From positions 1 through 11,420 of the forward strand of contig JALQST010000057.1 in NCBI GenBank assembly GCA_023264315.1: a stretch of 11,420 nucleotides of DNA, given 5' to 3'. Made by a program: the position numbers and the translations under genes. The notes under the pieces are model-generated. The model had not been told where the DNA came from and ran no database searches. It saw only the letters and a list, made by a program, of their open reading frames with translations. This stretch comes from Nodosilinea sp. BSH.14 (lineage in GTDB: Bacteria; Cyanobacteriota; Cyanobacteriia; Phormidesmidales; Phormidesmidaceae). Shown piece by piece: positions 1-5,221 of this stretch (position 1 is the stretch's first letter; each line of letters opens with the position of its first letter).

Positions 1-1
1 T

Positions 2-46
2 TGGGGTGAAGTGATCCCGTTTGCCAATTCCGTTCGCCGTAACTGA
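2..46 (+). CDS. C-terminal end of an unidentified upstream gene (partial)
   Basis: An open frame enters from the left edge and ends at TGA 44-46, giving the last 14 residues WGEVIPFANSVRRN. It stops 9 bases before the ruvC start and leaves no room for a separate ruvC promoter inside the window, so ruvC is probably transcribed with it. The fragment is too short to identify. It could also be a chance open frame, so confidence is limited. Confidence 0.4.
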   Translation, partial: WGEVIPFANSVRRN

Positions 47-55
47 CCGTTTACC

Positions 56-535
56 GTGACCCGCATTTTGGGCATCGATCCTGGCTTGGCCACCCTGGGG
101 TTTGGCGTCATAGACACCCATCCCCAGGAGACCGAGTCAGGCGTTACGGTGGTGGATTTTGGCGTCATTTCCACCCCAGCCAAAACCCCGGTCGGGGAGC
201 GGCTTTGTACGATTTACGACGATCTCCACCACCTGATCGACCAGTTCCAGCCCGATCAGGTGGTGATCGAAAAATTCTTCTTCTATCGCATGGGCAACAC
301 GATTTTGGTGGCCCAGGCGCGGGGGGTGGTCATGCTCGTCCTCGCCCAATATCAACTACCGCTGACAGAATTTACCCCCGCCCAGGTCAAACAAGCCCTC
401 ACCGGGTACGGCAACGCCGACAAGGCCGACGTCCAAGAAGCCGTCGCCCGCGAACTCGACCTCGATAAAATTCCCCGTCCCGATGACGCCGCCGATGCCC
501 TGGCCCTGGCCCTCACGGGATGGTTTCAACGGTAG
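56..535 (+). CDS. ruvC: RuvC, crossover junction endodeoxyribonuclease
   Basis: RuvC is the dimeric, Mg-dependent nuclease that resolves Holliday junctions after RuvAB branch migration in the cytoplasm. The 159-residue product starts with MTRILGIDPG, carrying the first catalytic Asp (D8). It continues with VVIEKFFF, carrying the catalytic Glu, and ends with RPDDAADALALAL, which supplies the two C-terminal catalytic Asp residues. All four acidic residues of the RNase H-like fold are therefore present. The length is slightly shorter than E. coli RuvC (173 aa). The start is GTG at 56; it places the beta-strand with D8 at the normal distance from the N-terminus, although I see no clear Shine-Dalgarno sequence. 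It may be co-transcribed with the gene ending at 46. A perfect hairpin at 547-583 follows. Confidence 0.96.
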   Translation: MTRILGIDPGLATLGFGVIDTHPQETESGVTVVDFGVISTPAKTPVGERLCTIYDDLHHLIDQFQPDQVVIEKFFFYRMGNTILVAQARGVVMLVLAQYQLPLTEFTPAQVKQALTGYGNADKADVQEAVARELDLDKIPRPDDAADALALALTGWFQR

Positions 536-546
536 GGTTGACGGCA

Positions 547-583
547 GCAGGGATTGCCGTTGCCGCGCCCCGGCAATCCCTGC
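547..583 (+). terminator. Hairpin directly downstream of ruvC
   Basis: A perfect 13-bp inverted repeat (arms 547-559 and 571-583, core CAGGGATTGCCG / CGGCAATCCCTG) with an 11-nt loop starts 11 bases after the ruvC stop. No T-tract follows, so it is a terminator-like or RNA-stabilising hairpin rather than a canonical intrinsic terminator. Confidence 0.55.
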
Positions 584-821
584 ACCATCTCCAAACCGGC
601 GGGTTCTGAAGGCCGCTGCAACCGACGTCTTAAAGACTTTCTTAAAAACTGTGTTTCTGAATACAGAAATCGGCCATGCTCCGCAAAACTACGGTAAGCT
701 GGCTAAACGGCATGGAAAACGTATCGGAGGATACCGTCAACCGCTCCCCATCAGCGGCGTTTCCTCGATGGCCCTTTCCACCGCACCCCTTTGTCAGCCG
801 TCATTTTCACCCGTCATTTCC
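584..821. other. Non-coding region upstream of the 99-aa unknown gene
   Basis: No credible gene lies here. The more AT-rich core at 620-670 carries a direct repeat TCTTAAARAC (628-637 and 640-649, 12-bp period), a GTCTT-A-AAGAC inverted repeat (627-637) and a TTTCTG-4-CAGAAA inverted repeat (654-669). This is the likely promoter/operator of the gene at 836. I could not identify a convincing -35/-10 pair. The 12-bp spaced CTTAAA copies vaguely resemble cyanobacterial Pho boxes, but the spacing and sequence are not a good match. Confidence 0.35.
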
Positions 822-828
822 AGAGGAG
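822..828 (+). promoter_or_regulatory. Ribosome binding site deciding the GTG 836 start
   Basis: AGAGGAG lies 7 nt before GTG 836. This favours that start over an in-frame alternative 45 nt upstream at 791, which has no such site. Confidence 0.75.
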
Positions 829-835
829 ACCCGCC

Positions 836-1135
836 GTGTCTGAGTACGCCATTACCGCCGGAGACGTGGTTAAGCTAGCCCAGCCCTATCGTCCCGAAGA
901 CTGGACCACCCAACAGCCCATGGACTGGCCCGGTTTTGAGTATGGCCTAGTGGCCGAATTTGAAGACGACGAGCATGTCTCGCTGTTTTTGTACGACCGG
1001 GACGGGCAGTTGTTTGTTCGTCAGCAAAGCCCAGCCCGTCCCCTCGTCGTGCCCACCATGGTGGACTTTTCCTTTGACCAACTCGAACGCTACGAGTCCC
1101 TCGTGGGTGCAGACAATTTCTGGGATTGCCTTTAG
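836..1135 (+). CDS. Conserved-looking protein of unknown function, 99 aa
   Basis: I do not recognise a named family. The product is a soluble, acidic protein of 99 residues with no signal peptide, membrane segment or Cys motif. It is rich in aromatic residues (three Trp, several Tyr and Phe) and begins MSEYAITAGDVVKLAQPYRP. The N-terminal part (about 8-60) looks like a small beta-barrel (GDVVKL, then LVAEF and VSLFLYDRDGQLFV), and the C-terminal 35 residues contain FDQLERYESLVG. The composition and compactness suggest a real, conserved cyanobacterial protein, supported by a strong ribosome binding site and a GTG start. It has about 250 bases of its own upstream sequence and is convergent with the LysR gene, so it is probably monocistronic. 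A function cannot be inferred. Confidence 0.75.
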   Translation: MSEYAITAGDVVKLAQPYRPEDWTTQQPMDWPGFEYGLVAEFEDDEHVSLFLYDRDGQLFVRQQSPARPLVVPTMVDFSFDQLERYESLVGADNFWDCL

Positions 1136-1150
1136 ATCAAGGTTGTCCTG

Positions 1151-1193
1151 ATATCAGCGGGCGAGAATATCAGCGGGCGAGGAAACCTCGCCC
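1151..1193. repeat. Tandem duplication plus GGGCGAGG hairpin repeat between convergent genes
   Basis: ATATCAGCGGGCGAG occurs twice (1151-1165 and 1167-1181). The second copy runs into a perfect 8-bp stem GGGCGAGG-AAA-CCTCGCCC (1175-1193). The hairpin abuts the stop codon of the minus-strand LysR gene and lies 39 bases after the stop of the plus-strand gene, so it can act as a bidirectional terminator. The TAGGGGCGAGG core resembles a dispersed repeat I have seen in several cyanobacterial genomes; that statement is from memory. Confidence 0.7.
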
Positions 1194-2174
1194 CTACGGT
1201 GTGTCGGCTTGGGAATCGGGGATTTCTGAGTCGGCTTTGGCCTGCCTACAGGTCGTGGGGCTGATGGGCTGAGTCGATCCACTGCTGAGGGGGAGGCGCT
1301 GCTGGAGAAATTCAATCAGCGCCTTCACCTTCACTGAGAGATGGCGGTTGACGGGGTAGAGGGCGTAGATATGGTTGGCGGGGGGGCAAAAGTCCGGCAG
1401 GATGGGCTGGAGCTGGCCCCGTTGTAGGGCGTCCTCTAGGATGAATCGGGGCATCAGGGTGATGCCGAGTCCGGCGATGGCCGCCTGTTGTAGAACTTCG
1501 CCATTATTGCAACACAGGGGGCCATGCACCGCCACCACCACCGGGCTTTGGTTCGCGGGGGTGAGCGTCCAGGTATTAGTTTGAGAACGATGACCGTAGT
1601 GGAGGCAGGCGTGGTGTTCGAGATCCGTGGGGTGGGTGGGGGTGCCGTGCCGCTGAAGGTAGCTGGGGGCGGCACAGATCACCATCGGGCAGGGGGCGAG
1701 GGCGTGGGCAATCAGTCCGGCAGATCCGGGGTCGGCGGTAATGCGTACCGTCACATCAAAGCCCTCATCCACGGGATCAATGAAGCGGTCATTCAGGCTC
1801 AATTCCACCTGTAACTCGGGGTAGTGGGCCATAAAATCCACCAGCAGCGGGCCAAGGTGCAGGGTGCCAAAGGTCATGGGCGCATTCACCCGCAGATGGC
1901 CCCTCGGCTCCTCCTGCAAGCGAGAGAGGGCCAGTTCCGCCTCCTCCAAATCCGCCAGAATATTGACGCAGCGCTCATAGAACGCCCGCCCCGTGGCCGT
2001 AGCCGACACCCGCCGCGTGGTGCGGTGTAGCAGTTGGGTTTGCAGATCGTCTTCTAGGTGGATGACCAGCTTATTCACCGCCGACCGAGAGAGGCCCATT
2101 TTGCGGGCCGCAGCGGCAAAACCACCGGATTCCACCACTTGGGTAAAGGCGCGGATGCTCTCGAATTTGTCCAT
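1194..2174 (-). CDS. LysR-type transcriptional regulator (CrgA/DmlR-like), probable regulator of the divergent pirin gene
   Basis: The 326-residue protein starts MDKFESIRAFTQVVESGGF, with the winged helix-turn-helix in residues 1-60 (SRSAVNKLVIHLEDDL recognition region, then LLHRTTRRVSAT). This pattern is typical of the CrgA/DmlR branch of LysR proteins. Residues about 90-295 form the periplasmic-binding-like effector domain. The last 27 residues or so are polar and look unconserved, and the TAG stop lies at the edge of a hairpin repeat. LysR regulators commonly control a divergent neighbour, here the pirin/CDGSH pair; in Synechocystis, from memory, a LysR protein (PirR) represses pirAB in the same arrangement. 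The ATG at 2174 fits the family N-terminus exactly. However, the sequence immediately upstream is a CACTCCC-type heptamer array with no Shine-Dalgarno, so translation initiation is unusual. Confidence 0.93.
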   Translation of the reverse strand: MDKFESIRAFTQVVESGGFAAAARKMGLSRSAVNKLVIHLEDDLQTQLLHRTTRRVSATATGRAFYERCVNILADLEEAELALSRLQEEPRGHLRVNAPMTFGTLHLGPLLVDFMAHYPELQVELSLNDRFIDPVDEGFDVTVRITADPGSAGLIAHALAPCPMVICAAPSYLQRHGTPTHPTDLEHHACLHYGHRSQTNTWTLTPANQSPVVVAVHGPLCCNNGEVLQQAAIAGLGITLMPRFILEDALQRGQLQPILPDFCPPANHIYALYPVNRHLSVKVKALIEFLQQRLPLSSGSTQPISPTTCRQAKADSEIPDSQADTP

Positions 2175-2178
2175 GGTC

Positions 2179-2216
2179 GGGAGTGGGGAGTGGGGAGTGG
2201 GGAGTGGGGAGTGGGG
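2179..2216. repeat. Heptanucleotide tandem repeat (STRR-like), five GGGAGTG units
   Basis: Five successive 7-bp units (invariant A at 2182, 2189, 2196, 2203 and 2210) end in GGGGTAGGGG. Such short tandemly repeated repetitive (STRR) heptamers are known from cyanobacterial intergenic DNA. This array begins 4 bp before the LysR start codon and occupies the place of its ribosome binding site. Confidence 0.9.
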
Positions 2217-2238
2217 TAGGGGCGGGACAGCGAACAGA

Positions 2239-2285
2239 ATTGTCGTTATTTTAGGGACAATATGTCTATAAAAATGATTATTGTC
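2239..2285. promoter_or_regulatory. Three oriented ATTGTC half-sites in the LysR/pirin gap (candidate operators)
   Basis: ATTGTC occurs at 2239-2244 and 2280-2285, and its complement GACAAT at 2256-2261. They form a 6-bp inverted repeat (11-nt spacer) and a 7-bp inverted repeat GACAATA / TATTGTC (2256-2262 and 2279-2285). Paired inverted half-sites in a divergent gap are what a LysR tetramer would bind. TATAAA at 2267 lies between them. The assignment is inferred from position and symmetry. Confidence 0.5.
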
Positions 2286-2309
2286 TTTTCTAGAGATTCA
2301 GTCTAGGGT
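2281..2309 (+). promoter_or_regulatory. Candidate sigma-70 promoter of the pirin-CDGSH operon
   Basis: TTGTCT (2281-2286) and TAGGGT (2304-2309) are separated by 17 bp and lie 60-90 bp before the pirin start. The -35 hexamer overlaps the third ATTGTC site, so a bound regulator would block or contact the polymerase. The hexamers match the consensus only partly. Confidence 0.35.
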
Positions 2310-2358
2310 AGCTATGGGGATAAAACCAGCGCTCAGGCTCTGGCCCCATGGATATTCT

Positions 2359-2364
2359 AGGAGG
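2359..2364 (+). promoter_or_regulatory. Ribosome binding site deciding the pirin start at 2372
   Basis: A perfect AGGAGG lies 7 nt before ATG 2372. The in-frame ATG at 2348 has no such site and would place this sequence inside the coding region. Confidence 0.85.
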
Positions 2365-2371
2365 CATCGTC

Positions 2372-3076
2372 ATGATTACGATTCGTCCGTCGGGGGAGCG
2401 GGGAGCGGCCAACTTGGGTTGGCTGGATACGCGGCATTCCTTTTCCTTCAGCAATTACTACGATCCTCGGTACATGGGGTTTGGGCCGCTGCGGGTGATC
2501 AACGAAGACAAGATCAGCCCCAGCCAGGGGTTTGGCACCCACGGCCACCGGGATATGGAGATCGTCACCTATGTGTTGTCTGGCTCCTTAGAGCATAAAG
2601 ACAGCATCGGCAACGGATCCATCATTCGGCCTGGGGATGTGCAGCGGATGTCGGCGGGCACGGGTATTCTGCACAGCGAATTTAATGCTTCGGAGATGGA
2701 TCCCGTGCATTTACTGCAAATTTGGCTGTTACCCGCCACCAACGGCATCGATCCGGGATACGAGCAAATCTACATTGCCCCCGAGGAAAAGCAGGGCCGT
2801 CTGCGCCTGATCGGCTCCCAGGATGGCCGCGACGGATCGGTGACGATTCACCAAGATGTCAGCCTCTACAGCGCGGTGCTAGGGGAGGGTGACGAGGTCA
2901 ATCATCCCCTGGCCGAAGGCCGCATGGCTTGGCTCCAGGTGGCCCAGGGAGGGATCACCCTCAATGGCCAAGCCCTCACCGCTGGCGATGGTGCGGCGAT
3001 CCAGGCGGTGGATCATCTCGCCCTAGCCAGCACCGCCCCCGAAACCGAGTTCCTACTGTTTGACATGGCTGCCTAG
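2372..3076 (+). CDS. Pirin-family bicupin (YhhW/PirA-like)
   Basis: The 234-residue protein belongs to the pirin family of non-haem iron bicupins, some of which (E. coli YhhW, human pirin) show quercetin 2,3-dioxygenase activity in vitro; the physiological substrate is generally unknown. The N-terminal cupin carries GTHGHRDMEIVTYVLSG and GTGILHSEFN. With the start at 2372, the metal ligands are H57, H59, H101 and E103, the same positions as in characterised pirins, so the iron site is intact. The C-terminal cupin (about 130-234) lacks the ligands, as usual. It is cytoplasmic, with no signal peptide. It is divergent from the LysR regulator and followed 70 bp later by the CDGSH gene, probably in one transcript. 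By analogy with cyanobacterial PirA it is likely stress-induced. Confidence 0.93.
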   Translation: MITIRPSGERGAANLGWLDTRHSFSFSNYYDPRYMGFGPLRVINEDKISPSQGFGTHGHRDMEIVTYVLSGSLEHKDSIGNGSIIRPGDVQRMSAGTGILHSEFNASEMDPVHLLQIWLLPATNGIDPGYEQIYIAPEEKQGRLRLIGSQDGRDGSVTIHQDVSLYSAVLGEGDEVNHPLAEGRMAWLQVAQGGITLNGQALTAGDGAAIQAVDHLALASTAPETEFLLFDMAA

Positions 3077-3079
3077 ATC

Positions 3080-3095
3080 GGGCGCTAAATCGCCC
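3080..3095 (+). other. Small hairpin between pirin and CDGSH genes
   Basis: GGGCG-CTAAAT-CGCCC forms a 5-bp stem 3 bases after the pirin stop. It is weak and without a T-tract, so at most it modulates the ratio of the two operon products. Confidence 0.3.
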
Positions 3096-3146
3096 TTGTC
3101 CCCTGTCCAATCCGTTGTGTCCACTGTTATTTAGCGAGAAATCACC

Positions 3147-3383
3147 ATGGCTGAGCCTGTCATTGCCGATACCAAGCCCGTTGTCTTGACCCTGGAAGCC
3201 GGAGACTACTACTGGTGTACCTGTGGTCAATCTGCCAACCAGCCCTTTTGCGATGGAGGCCACAAAGGCACCGACTTCACGCCCATGAAGTTCACGTTGG
3301 AGGCGGAGAAACAGGTGGCCCTCTGCGCCTGCAAGCGCACGGCCAATTCCCCCTTCTGCGACGGTGCCCACACCAAACTCTAG
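3147..3383 (+). CDS. CDGSH iron-sulfur protein with two motifs (MitoNEET/Miner2-like)
   Basis: The 78-residue protein contains two complete CDGSH motifs of the form C-x-C-x2-S/T-x3-P-x-C-D-G-x-H. They are CTCGQSANQPFCDGGH (C24, C26, C35, H39) and CACKRTANSPFCDGAH (C60, C62, C71, H75). Each should hold a labile, redox-active [2Fe-2S] cluster with 3Cys-1His ligation, so a single chain can carry two clusters, as in MiNT-type proteins. It has no membrane anchor and is expected in the cytosol. Its place behind pirin suggests a joint role in iron or redox stress, and it may correspond to pirB of Synechocystis, although I am not certain of the pirB sequence. The ATG at 3147 has only a weak upstream GAGAAA. 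Confidence 0.93.
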   Translation: MAEPVIADTKPVVLTLEAGDYYWCTCGQSANQPFCDGGHKGTDFTPMKFTLEAEKQVALCACKRTANSPFCDGAHTKL

Positions 3384-3390
3384 GGGTTGC

Positions 3391-3460
3391 CCACCGAGGG
3401 TTGTCCTGCCCCATCCCCCATTAGGCCCCAGGCTAACCCTGGGGGATGGCAGGGCGGTGG
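3391..3460 (+). terminator. Large imperfect hairpin after the CDGSH gene
   Basis: CCATCCCCC (3411-3419) pairs with GGGGGATGG (3441-3449). The stem continues past a 2-nt bulge (3405-3408 with 3450-3453), and CCACCG (3391-3396) can close with CGGTGG (3455-3460). The loop contains TTAG/CTAA. It starts 8 bases after the CDGSH stop and is the likely end of the pirin operon transcript. There is no T-tract. Confidence 0.6.
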
Positions 3461-3786
3461 CCCACGTTACGATGGATAACGAGAGAATCAGGCTTTACGG
3501 CCTCTGCAAAGATCTAAAAGCCTATGGAATAAGGGTTTCAGAGATTGGGCTGAGTTTTTGGATTGGTCAAGGCTTGGCGGGGAAAGCCGTTAACTTTCTT
3601 AAAAATGGCCGAAATCCACATAAATTAAAGGTTTTGGCGATCCACTTTAGGAAAGTTCCCCTTAGAATGATTCAGTGAAATTCTGCATTTACAGGGGTTT
3701 CAGCCCTTCTGCCGATGTGGACCACGGGTCAGCGGCAGGGTGAGGATTCCCCTCGGGCCATAGCCCCATCCTGTTCCTTTTTCCAT
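3461..3786. other. Non-coding region and probable long leader upstream of HU
   Basis: No credible gene is present; a 68-codon frame from ATG 3472 lacks a ribosome binding site. The region is AT-richer than its surroundings. It shows AGGCTTT/AAAGCCT (3490-3496 and 3517-3523), GGCTT/AAGCC (3571-3588), ACTTT-AGG-AAAGT (3644-3656) and a possible -10 TAGAAT (3663-3668) without a clear -35. Nearer the gene are CTGCCG/CGGCAG with inner GACC/GGTC (3709-3738) and GAGG/CCTC (3742-3754). The last two would sit in a leader of about 120 nt if transcription starts after 3668. Confidence 0.4.
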
Positions 3787-3796
3787 AGGAGACAAC

Positions 3797-4090
3797 ATGA
3801 ACAAAGGCGAACTGATTGACAAGGTGGCCGAGAAAGCCTCCGCTAGCCTGGATAAGCAAATTACCAAAAAAGATGTGGACTCCGTGATTACGGCCACCAT
3901 CGACGCCATCATGGAAGCGGTAGCCGAAGGCAAGAAAGTGACCCTCGTGGGCTTCGGTTCCTTCGAGCGTCGGGAACGCAAGGAGCGCGAAGGTCGGAAC
4001 CCCAAAACGGGCGACACCATGGTTATCCCCGCCACCAAAGTGCCCGCTTTTTCCGCTGGCAAGCTGTTCAAAGAAAAGGTTGCTCAGTAA
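3797..4090 (+). CDS. hup: HU-family nucleoid DNA-bending protein
   Basis: HU dimers bind and bend DNA non-specifically, compacting the nucleoid and assisting replication, recombination and transcription. The 97-residue product has the helical dimer core in residues 1-45 (MNKGELIDKVAEKA start) and the signature GFGSFERRERKEREGRNPKTG (G52-G72). Its arm carries R67-N68-P69, the proline that intercalates into DNA, followed by the C-terminal VPAFSAGKLFKEKV helix. All typical elements are present; the chain is a few residues longer than E. coli HU (90 aa). AGGAG at 3787-3791 lies 5 nt before the ATG. The next gene begins 6 nt after the stop in the same frame, so the two are probably co-transcribed. 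Confidence 0.97.
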   Translation: MNKGELIDKVAEKASASLDKQITKKDVDSVITATIDAIMEAVAEGKKVTLVGFGSFERRERKEREGRNPKTGDTMVIPATKVPAFSAGKLFKEKVAQ

Positions 4091-4096
4091 CGGGCC

Positions 4097-5221
4097 TTGC
4101 CACAGTTCCTTGAACCAAGCTTGGATCCAAGACCAGTCCATGGGGGTAATTTAGCCTGGGCGGCTGAGATCGCAGGCTGTTCCCCCAGGGTACTGGTCGA
4201 TTTTTCTGCCAGCATTAACCCCCTGGGGCCACCGGAATCGGTGCAGCGGGCGCTCCAGGCGGCCCTGACAACCCTAGGGCACTACCCGGATCCTGCCTAC
4301 GGAGATCTGCGTTCGGCCCTGGGGGCATACCACCATCTTTCGCTGGACTGGGTGCTGCCCGGAAACGGAGCTGCCGAATTGATTACCTGGGCTGCCCGCG
4401 ATCTCGTTACCCTGGGTTGCCCCTCGATGTACCTGCCAACCCCGGCATTTAATGACTACGAGCGGGCTTGCCACAGCTTCGATGGGACAATCACGCCCTG
4501 GCCGCTGTTGACCTTGGCGACGGGGGCTGACCCCGTGCCTACGGTTGATCTGCGTGTTGAAGAGCTGATCGCCACGGCCCTCCCCGAGGCGGGTATCCTC
4601 GTCAACAATCCCCACAACCCCACGGGGCACCTGTTTAGCCTCGATGACCTCCGTCCGCTGCTGGATCACTTTCGGTTGGTGGTGGTGGATGAGGCATTTA
4701 TGGATTTTTTGCCGCCGACCGCAGCGCCAAGTTTGGCCCCGTGGGTAGAGCGCTACCCCAACCTGGTGGTCATTCGGTCCTTGACGAAGTTCTATAGCCT
4801 GCCGGGATTGCGCCTGGGCTATGCCCTCGGCCACCCCGACCGGCTGCACCGTTGGCAACGGTGGCGCGATCCTTGGCCGGTGAACACCCTGGCGGTGGCG
4901 GCGGCGATGGCGGCGGTGGCGGATCAGGCTTTCCAAGCCGAAACCTGGGCCTGGTTGCCCCCCACCCGGCAAGCCCTCCAGGACGGTTTAGCGGCCCGGG
5001 CCGGATTGTCGCCCCTGCCCAGCGCCGCCAACTATCTCTTGGTCAGATCCAACGGATCCGTGACCGCCCTCCAGCACACTCTCCTTCGCCAAAGCCAAGT
5101 GCTGATCCGCGACTGCCTCAGCTTTGCGGAGTTGGGCGATGATTACTTCCGGGTGGCGGTGCGTTCAGCCGTAGAAAATGAGCGTTTGCTAACAGCATTG
5201 ACGACGGCCCAGGGGCTATGA
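4097..5221 (+). CDS. cobD: Threonine-phosphate decarboxylase CobD-like PLP enzyme
   Basis: CobD is a fold-type I PLP enzyme that decarboxylates L-threonine O-3-phosphate to (R)-1-amino-2-propanol O-2-phosphate, the arm linking corrin ring and nucleotide loop in cobalamins. The N-terminus carries VHGGN followed by DFSASINPLGPP, the CobD hallmark that separates it from histidinol-phosphate aminotransferase. Further motifs are NNPHNPTG (170-177), VVVDEAF with D198 for the PLP nitrogen, and SLTKFYSLPGLRLGY with the Schiff-base lysine K231. The C-terminal FRVAVRS supplies a substrate-binding Arg. No ATG or GTG lies between the HU stop and HGGN. Only TTG 4097 and TTG 4121 are available; the latter would put H at residue 7, as in Salmonella CobD. 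It reads in the HU frame after a single TAA and overlaps the next start (ATGA). A HisC-like role is less likely. Confidence 0.88.
   Translation: MPQFLEPSLDPRPVHGGNLAWAAEIAGCSPRVLVDFSASINPLGPPESVQRALQAALTTLGHYPDPAYGDLRSALGAYHHLSLDWVLPGNGAAELITWAARDLVTLGCPSMYLPTPAFNDYERACHSFDGTITPWPLLTLATGADPVPTVDLRVEELIATALPEAGILVNNPHNPTGHLFSLDDLRPLLDHFRLVVVDEAFMDFLPPTAAPSLAPWVERYPNLVVIRSLTKFYSLPGLRLGYALGHPDRLHRWQRWRDPWPVNTLAVAAAMAAVADQAFQAETWAWLPPTRQALQDGLAARAGLSPLPSAANYLLVRSNGSVTALQHTLLRQSQVLIRDCLSFAELGDDYFRVAVRSAVENERLLTALTTAQGL

Noticed and set aside
791..835. Earlier in-frame start for the 99-aa gene
   Set aside because: AGAGGAG at 822-828 is ideally spaced for GTG 836 and would be inside the coding region with the earlier start.
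2348..2371. Earlier ATG for pirin
   Set aside because: It would add eight residues that encode the AGGAGG ribosome binding site; ATG 2372 gives the family N-terminus and the standard ligand numbering.
3472..3678. A 68-codon frame MDNERIRLYGLCKDLK... before HU
   Set aside because: No Shine-Dalgarno, AT-rich composition unlike the neighbouring genes, overlaps several inverted repeats and a promoter-like element; no recognisable domain.
4274..4972. A 232-codon minus-strand open frame inside cobD
   Set aside because: Low-complexity Arg/Gln/Gly-rich shadow of a clearly conserved PLP enzyme.
4097..5221. Annotation as histidinol-phosphate aminotransferase HisC
   Set aside because: The N-terminal HGGN and DFSASINPLGPP pattern is that of CobD; HisC proteins lack the HGGN segment.
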